A stretch of 64,000 bases of DNA from NCBI GenBank assembly GCA_017163975.1, contig JAFFSR010000314.1, positions 4,438,001-4,502,000 on the forward strand. Direction: 5' to 3'. Under the pieces are notes generated by a model. That model worked only from the letters and a program-made list of their open reading frames with translations. It had not been told where the DNA came from and did no database searches. This DNA comes from Anastatus disparis. Taxonomy: Eukaryota > Arthropoda > Insecta > Hymenoptera > Eupelmidae. The first letter of the stretch is position 1. Each line of letters starts with the position of its first letter. The position numbers and the translations under genes were made by a program. Positions 58,113 through 64,000 of the stretch are shown one piece after another.

Positions 58113-59813
58113 TTATGGACCACCCTTATAATTTATAGTGATATTGCTATTTTCGTGAATTTTTAATACCTCAAAGGGTCCCAAATTATGATTTTTCTCT
58201 AATTTTCCTGGCTTTGGTTCTTTTATAAACCAGACTTCATCGCCAATGTTAAAATTTACAGGATTTGTAGATCTGTCATAGTATAGTTTAGATTTTTCCT
58301 TTGATGATATTAAATTTTCTCGAGCTATTTTTGCAATATCTTTCATGTTTGTTAATAACTTTTCTATATAATCATTAAAAGTTGGTAATTTTTCTGATTG
58401 TTTCAAAGGTTCGCTAGATGGTAATATAGCTGGGTAGGCGAAAACTAATTCATGTGGTGTGAATTTATGACTTGAATAAACACTTGTATTATACTTAAAT
58501 TGTGCAAGTTCAAGCCAATTATCCCATTCGATTTTCTTATCTGCAAAATTTTTCAAATATTCGCATAATGGATGATGAGTCCTTTCTAACGAGCCGTTAG
58601 ATTGTGGGTGAAATGCGGTTGTCTCAATTTTTTTAAATTTAAATCTTCTTGAAATCGCTTTTATCAATTTGCCTGTAAAATTCGCACCCTGGTCGGTGAG
58701 AACTATTTTTGGTGAACCGAAAATGCAAATGAATTTTTTTATAAATCCTTCAGCTATAGACTCTGCTGTTTGATCTTTAAGTGCTACAGCTATTACAAAT
58801 TTCGATAAATGATCTTGCATTGTTAATATATATTTATTATTATTTTTAGTTATATTTAAAGGTCCTACTATATCCAAAGAAATCTTATCAAATGTTTTTT
58901 CTGGGGTATCTATTATGATCATTGGTTGTTTAGTTTTAATTCTTTTTAATTTATTTTTTTGACATGTTTCGCAATTTTTTATTCGGTTTTGCATATCAGT
59001 TTTTAAATTTTCCTGAAAGTATTTATTTTTAATTCTATTATAAGTTCTATTAACTCCTGAATGACCTCCTATACTTGAAGAATGATATAAATCAAAAATT
59101 TTTTCTCTGTTATTAATTTTTACATATTCTGTATTATTTAAACAAATAATAATTTTAATATTCGTATCTTTAAAAATATCATATAAAATTTCTTCAATTT
59201 CGTTCCAAGTTATGTTTAAAATTTTAATAATTTTTGAAATGCTGAACATATTACATTTATTTTTAATTAACAAATTTTTTAATGTATTAAGATTATTTAT
59301 TAATTTTTCTTTTACTAAAATAAATGATTCTTTAATATTTAAGCACATAATGAAAATTTTTCTTTTTTTAAAATTTATTATTTCGATTTCATTGTCTTTT
59401 AATTCATTATTTATTTTTATATTATTTTGTACGAGATATCTATCTGTTAATTCGACTAATGGCTTTTTTTCTGTTGTAATTAAATGAACAATATTATATT
59501 TTCTATGTTCTATAGAGTTTTTCGAATATATTATTGTATTCGATTTGTTTGTACACGTATCTTGTTGTATAATATTTTCGTCAGTCTTGACGTCTTGATT
59601 TGTTATTGCTTTAATTATTTTTTTGGGGTGACCTCGTTTCTTTTTTATACGTGTACGTTCTTCATTTAATTTCTGTATTTTTATTTCATTTGTTGATAAA
59701 GGTGTTGCTTTATTATTACTTTCGTTTTCTTTAGCTTTTTGTGCTCTTGTTACGACGTTTGTTTCTACTGTATCTATGGGATTTCTTGATAAAGCATCAC
59801 TATTTACATTCAT
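58113..59813 (-). CDS. Gypsy integrase region (end of RNase H, zinc domain, DDE core)
   Basis: 566 codons open. The first residues (NVNSDALSRNP) are the end of the RNase H/connection region. A long Asn/Lys-rich linker follows, then the HHCC zinc motif (YHSSSIGGHSGV ... CETCQKNK). The DDE core shows LDIVGPL, TDQGANFTGK and NGSLERTHH, giving Asp, Asp and Glu. Near the C-terminus, NIGDEVWFIKEP and LGPFEVLKI resemble the GPY/F-type tail. It would join retroelement cDNA to the host chromosome. This segment itself is uninterrupted, but it depends on a broken polyprotein upstream (TGA at about 59862). Confidence 0.85.
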   Translation of the reverse strand: MNVNSDALSRNPIDTVETNVVTRAQKAKENESNNKATPLSTNEIKIQKLNEERTRIKKKRGHPKKIIKAITNQDVKTDENIIQQDTCTNKSNTIIYSKNSIEHRKYNIVHLITTEKKPLVELTDRYLVQNNIKINNELKDNEIEIINFKKRKIFIMCLNIKESFILVKEKLINNLNTLKNLLIKNKCNMFSISKIIKILNITWNEIEEILYDIFKDTNIKIIICLNNTEYVKINNREKIFDLYHSSSIGGHSGVNRTYNRIKNKYFQENLKTDMQNRIKNCETCQKNKLKRIKTKQPMIIIDTPEKTFDKISLDIVGPLNITKNNNKYILTMQDHLSKFVIAVALKDQTAESIAEGFIKKFICIFGSPKIVLTDQGANFTGKLIKAISRRFKFKKIETTAFHPQSNGSLERTHHPLCEYLKNFADKKIEWDNWLELAQFKYNTSVYSSHKFTPHELVFAYPAILPSSEPLKQSEKLPTFNDYIEKLLTNMKDIAKIARENLISSKEKSKLYYDRSTNPVNFNIGDEVWFIKEPKPGKLEKNHNLGPFEVLKIHENSNITINYKGGP

Positions 59814-60290
59814 TTTTCCTTTTTTATATATTATGTTAAAATCATATTCTGCTAATTTAAGTCACCATCTTTGAACTCTATTATTTTTATCTGCTGATTT
59901 AAATGAAAGTAATGGTTTATGGTCCGTTACTATAGTAAATTTATTTCCATAAATATAATTTTTGAATGTCTCTATGCCAAATAATATACCTAGTGCTTCT
60001 TTTTCATATGTGTGATATTTTAATTCTGGTCCTTTCAAGACCCTTGATGCATATGCTATCAGCTTATCTTCTCCAATTACTCCCTATGATAATATGGCCC
60101 CTAATGCATATCCTGATGCATCAGTTGTTATTATAGAAGGTTTATCTAGTTGAGGAAATTGTAATAATGGGGCAGAGCATAATGTTTCCTTAAGTTTATC
60201 GAAAGCTTCTTGCTTTCCAGGATCCCATATAAATTTTACTTCTTTTTGTAATAACTGTGTTAATGGTTTTGTTATTTTTGAAAATCATTA
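59814..60290 (-). pseudogene. Gypsy RNase H domain with two nonsense codons
   Basis: The minus-strand frame reads TKPLTQLL, TTDASGYALGA (catalytic Asp), EKEALGILFGIE (Glu) and VTDHKPLLSF (Asp). In-frame TAG at about 60082-60084 and TGA at about 59862 interrupt it. The Cys-free chromodomain-less layout is standard for Gypsy. The upstream junction with RT carries a one-base loss in a T-run near 60285. Confidence 0.75.
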
Positions 60291-61285
60291 ATGAATCTCC
60301 TATAATATCCTGCCAATCCTAAAAATTCTCTTATATTCTTAACTGTTTTTGGAATTGGAAATAATTTTACCGCTTCAACTTTTTTAGGATCGGCTTTTAT
60401 GCCATTTTCACTTATTATATGTCCCAAAAATGTGACTTCTTCTTTCATAAATTCACACTTTTTAGGTTCCAACTTTAGTCCTGCTTATTTTAATTTTGAG
60501 GCTACTAAATTAAATTTGATATTATGTTCTTTTTTTGTTTTAGCAGCTATTATTATGTCATCAATGTATACATGACATATTCTTTTACTTATAAGTTCCC
60601 CAAGAGCATTATTGGCGACTCTCATAAATGTTCTTGGAGAATTAGTTAAACCAAACGGTAAAACTTTAAATTCAAATCTTCCTAAGGGATGTACGCTAAA
60701 AGCTGTTTTATGAATATCAGATTCTCTCATTGGTACCCAATGAAAGGCTGAAACCATATCTACAGTTGTAAAATATTTATTTCCACCTAAATCATCGAAG
60801 ATTTCTGTTATAGATGGTATTAAGTATGGGTCAGGTATGGTTTTTTCATTTAATTTTCTATAATTTATGACTAAATGCCATCTTGGTTTTCCATCAATAC
60901 CAGGTTTCTTTTTTACAATAAATGCTGGTGCATTGTAAGCACTTTTAGAAGGTCTTATTAAATCATTGTTGATTAATTTCTGTGTTTCTTCTATAGCAAT
61001 TTCTTTTGATTTGTATGGTAATAGGGATTGTTTAACGTATATTGGTCTATTATCTGTTAAATTTATTTCATGATATTCTAAATTACATTTTCCCATTTTT
61101 TCTCCTTCAAGCCAAAATATATCTTCATTTTGTATAATTAGATCCTTTATACTTCGTTTATTTTCTTCGTTTAAATGATTTAAAATTATTTTATTTAATA
61201 ATTTTTCTTTACGATCGATATTTTCTTCATACATATGATTTATGTTTTCATGTGTTATAGTTTCTTCAGGTTCTTCTTCCTGCAT
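60272..61285 (-). pseudogene. Gypsy reverse transcriptase
   Basis: Contains the classic blocks: RPSKSAYNAPAFIVKKK, RWHLVINYRKLN (Asn where Asp is usual), FTTVDMVSAFHWVPM (catalytic Asp), LPFGLTNSPRTFMR, CHVYIDDIII (YIDD). After an in-frame TAA at 60485-60487 come VTFLGHIISENGIKADPKKV and REFLGLAGYYRRFI. The two parts are in the same frame, so the TAA is a nonsense mutation. It would copy element RNA into DNA. Confidence 0.85.
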
Positions 61286-61402
61286 ATTTAATGTTGCAAT
61301 ATCTTCTTCAATAAAATAAGTAAGAAATTGTTTATCTTTATTTTCAATATTAAAATTTATATTATCTTGTAATTTTAAAAGGAATTTATGATAATCTATA
61401 TC

Positions 61403-62230
61403 TCATTCATTTTTAAATTGATTTTTTTCTAAAATACAATTAATATCTTTTATAAGATTTTCTATGTTTTCATTTTTATCTTGTAAAAATTGCGTAATCA
61501 AAGATATGTGTTTAGTATCTTGCATAAGCGTGATACAATTCAATAATTGAAATGTGTTAGTAACTGCTGCGTCATTTCTATCGTTGTTTTGTATACATAA
61601 ATTTAAACTTAAATTTTTTCCATCTTTATAGTCTGTTTGAATGTAATATTTTTTTCCATTTATTTCCAAATATCCTTTATCTAGTCTTAATTTATTTTCT
61701 TTTAAAACATTTATACCTAAAATTCTGTCATAGGGTATCGAAAAATTTTTTGACGCTACATGAAAGTTTGTTTGTGATTTATTTATAGGAAAATTAACTA
61801 TACCACATGTTTTCATAGGTGTATTAGAAATTCCTGATAAATATATTTTAATATTATCATTAATAGAATTAAGTGGTACTAATTTTTCTTTTATTATATT
61901 AAGTTGAGCACCTGTATCTATTAATAATTTACATACTTCGTCTCTTAATAGATTTTTTATTTCAATAAATTGTAGTGTATCCCCTAGTTTAAATACGTAG
62001 ATTGGTATATTTTTATCTATATCATTTCCAGAATTACTTATTTCAGTTTCTTTATTTATATTGTTCATATTTTTGGATTTGTTTTCATGTATCATTACTA
62101 ATTTTGAATCATTTTTCACCTGTGGTTTGAATTCTATCATATCGTATAACATTTCTTTCTGTATACTATAGTTTAATGTAACAATTAAATTATTCATATC
62201 GATATTATGAAATGTGTCACATGTTTCCAA
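61403..62230 (-). pseudogene. Gypsy aspartic protease region
   Basis: Contains LLIDTGAQLNIIKE, the single DTG of a retroviral-type aspartic protease acting as a dimer, and YDRILGINVLKENKLRLD as the flap/second-strand region. A TGA at 61403-61405 ends it. The same frame continues (YHKFLLKLQDN ... FIEEDIATLNMQ) into the RT region, so the TGA is a nonsense mutation within one polyprotein. Confidence 0.75.
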
Positions 62231-62366
62231 TTCATAATCAATTTCGTGTTCTCTTGCAAAATATTGAATGTCTTCATAATTATTGAGCGACTTTTGTTTT
62301 GTAACTCTTCTTGTTCGCTCTCTCCAAGATGAGTCTAAGCGTTTCCCTGTATACTATTTGATTCAG

Positions 62367-62444
62367 TTATTTTTGATTGACATTGTTCATTTGTATAATT
62401 GGTTTTTTTGCATAATGTGCAAAATTTTTCTTGCTTTCTTTCTT
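62367..62444 (-). pseudogene. Gag zinc-knuckle remnant
   Basis: In a frame reached by one extra base in an A-run, the minus strand gives FCTLCKK...EQC, a CX2C-type start of a nucleocapsid knuckle. All of gag beyond it is replaced by the foldback array. Weak, but the position just before protease is right. Confidence 0.4.
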
Positions 62445-64000
62445 CCCTGGTAGCAAACCCATCGCAATTTCGCTGTAATTTCGCTGCAATTTTGCGTGCA
62501 CACACGAAAATTTCAGCTGTCCATACATGGTCTGCTTCCGAATTCGCTTATGGTTCTGCTGCCAGAAAATTACCCAAAGAACGTTAAGCAAAAGTGCGCC
62601 GAAATTGCAGCGAAAGAGTGCTATTTTTTGAAATAAAAATATTGCACTCGCACGCGCAGCAGAATTGCAGGACGATTAATGCATGTACATACAGTAGATG
62701 AGTGCAGCATAATTGCATCAGAATTGCAAATAGAAATTGCAAATGGGGAAGAGCAGTAACGCACGCAAACATACGGCAGAAACGCATCAGGATTGCAGTG
62801 AGGGCATGTAGCAGATGCGTGCAGTAAAATTGCATGAAAATTGCAACATAGACGTGCAGTAGATGAGTGCAACATAATTGCATCAGAATTGCTAATGGAG
62901 ATTGCAAATAGGGAAGAGCAATAACGCACGCGAACATACGGCAGAAACGCATCAGAATTGCGGTGGGGGCATGCAGCAGATGCGTGCAGTTAAATTGCAT
63001 GAAAATTGCAACACAGACGTGCAGCAGATGAGTGCAGTAAAATTGCATGGAAATTGCAACAGAGACGTGCAACAGATGAGTGCAGCATGATTGCATCAGA
63101 ATTGCAAATGGAAATTGCAAATAGGATATATTTGTAATGCACGCTAACATACGGCAGAAACGAATCAGAATTGCGGTAAGAGCATGCAGTAGATGCGTGC
63201 GGCAAAATTACATGAAAATTTCGATAGACACGTGTAGCAGATGCGCCCTGCAGGAGCATGCAGCAAAATTCCATGTGTATTGTGACTGACGAATGGAGTA
63301 GATACGTAAAAAGTAATCAAAATTGAAATTAAAAAAAATGCAATTAACAATACAAGATATTAATGATGCGCATGTGTTAAATTAACGTCAGCGTAAACAA
63401 GTACGTAGAACACACACATGTATCAATAAATTAGAAGTCTATAGAAGTGTTAGTCATGTTAAGCGGAAAATGGCCCCATAAAATTCAATGTAAATTTAAT
63501 GAAGTGCTTAACATGACCAGTTGCCAATTAAATTTGGAAATCGTGATAAAATTAGTATGAAATATCCTTCTGCTTTTATTCGTTGCATGTATAAACGCGC
63601 ATGAGGTCATGTGATTTTATAGGAAAGAACATCAACAGAATAATGTTTTGTTAAGAATGAGAATATACCTTGATATAATTCCGACAACGTTTAAACTAGT
63701 TTTAACATAATTCTCAAGGAAGATAATATAAAGCCTTACAAAAGAATATTTTATTTATTGTTTAAGGTTAATTGGTAAGTTTAAATACTTTATGAAATTT
63801 TGGTTATGTAAATAAGTTCTCAATAGCACTCATCTGCTGCACTTCTCTGTTGCAATTTTCATGCAATTTTACTGCACGCATCTGCTGCATGCCCTTACTG
63901 CAATTCTGATGCGTTTCTGCCGTTTGTTCACGTGCGTTATTGCTCTCCCCTATTTGCAATTTCCATTTGTAATTCTGATGCAATGATGCTGCACTCATCT
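62445..64000. mobile_element. Foldback element with about 165-bp units, runs off the window
   Basis: A plus-oriented array (62590-63330) is built from GATGAGTGCAGCATAATTGC, AAATTGCAAAT, AACGCACGC and GCAGTAAAATTGCATG, with GATGAGTGC at 62697, 62862 and about 63074. A complementary array begins at about 63822 and reaches the window end (ACTCATCTGCTGCACTTC ...). The left boundary is probably CCCTGGTAGC at 62445. The frames in it, rich in Leu/His/Cys or Gln/Asn, are array artefacts. Confidence 0.75.
63331..63821. other. Spacer between the inverted arrays
   Basis: 490 bp of AT-rich single-copy-looking sequence. It contains GTTAGTCATGTTAAGCGGAA and, about 50 bp on, a partial complement (TGCTTAACATGACC). 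No coding signal. Confidence 0.5.

Larger units (their letters stand above)
55746..62444 (-). mobile_element. Ty3/Gypsy-class retroelement with envelope-like gene, decayed
   Basis: Minus-strand order is gag knuckle remnant, protease, RT, RNase H, integrase, then an envelope-like glycoprotein and a proline-rich tail. RT-RNase H-integrase order defines Ty3/Gypsy. The 5' LTR and most of gag are missing, cut off where a foldback array begins near 62445. A 3' LTR may lie within 55746-56040 but cannot be delimited without its partner. Stops and shifts occur in every coding part, so it is inactive. Confidence 0.85.

Noticed and set aside
62584..63350. Leu/His/Cys-rich frames up to 188 codons
   Set aside because: Array of about 165-bp units; frames exist in several phases on both strands and have no domain.

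Overview
This is an AT-rich eukaryotic nuclear window, most likely from an insect. Hymenoptera is my inference from the mix of repeat families, not something the sequence proves. I see no intact host gene. It is a repeat-dense region in which nearly every kilobase belongs to a transposable element, a foldback (inverted tandem array) structure or a decayed gene copy. No rRNA, tRNA or CRISPR was recognised.

Layout. 1-3.3 kb: a decayed minus-strand gene fragment resembling METTL25/RRNAD1 methyltransferase-like proteins, then a Tc1/mariner-like composite element (TA target duplications). 3.8-6.8 kb: a 1.9-kb inverted-repeat element (TAA duplications) inserted in a short repeat whose uninterrupted copy lies at 6.7 kb. 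6.96-14.0 kb: a broken multi-exon gene with an HGKGxxDGxG motif (transposase-like family, role not established). Its first intron carries a nested TTAA-flanked element with 281-bp and 176-bp tandem arrays and a conserved core. 14.6-16.2 kb: a tandem duplication and a 466-bp palindromic MITE. 16.2-24.7 kb: a giant foldback element whose arms are 10-bp tandem arrays (TACGTGTTTG and its complement).

25.6-31.85 kb: a full-length but dead non-LTR retrotransposon with a 13-bp target duplication, a visible Inr+DPE internal promoter, ORF1 split by a 535-bp palindrome, and ORF2 with endonuclease, RT and RNase H. 32.1-33.1 kb: a spliced, decayed minus-strand gene resembling an RPA70-type OB fold. 33.6-35.9 kb: a 2.2-kb palindrome whose arms carry the last exon of a second HGKG-type protein. 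37.5-39.4 kb: related repeat ends, microsatellites and a second copy of the 3.9-5.8 kb family. 41.4-42.4 kb: nested MITEs. 43.9-44.5 kb: a small spliced ORF. 46.0-47.6 kb: a minus-strand Crypton-like tyrosine recombinase pseudogene.

48.2-55.7 kb: a huge inverted-repeat element interrupted by a 27-bp-unit foldback and a 3-kb CACTGAG-ended element. The latter shares its core cassette with the 9.9-kb element. 55.7-62.4 kb: a minus-strand Ty3/Gypsy-class retroelement with protease, RT, RNase H, integrase and a fragmented envelope-like glycoprotein, all carrying stops. 62.4-64.0 kb: inverted arrays of a roughly 165-bp unit, a further foldback that runs off the window.

The most novel-looking signal is the roughly 130-bp core (hairpin CCGCTTG/CAAGCGG plus a TATA box) shared by two otherwise dissimilar giant non-autonomous elements. 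It is accompanied by several independent foldback structures built from tandem arrays.
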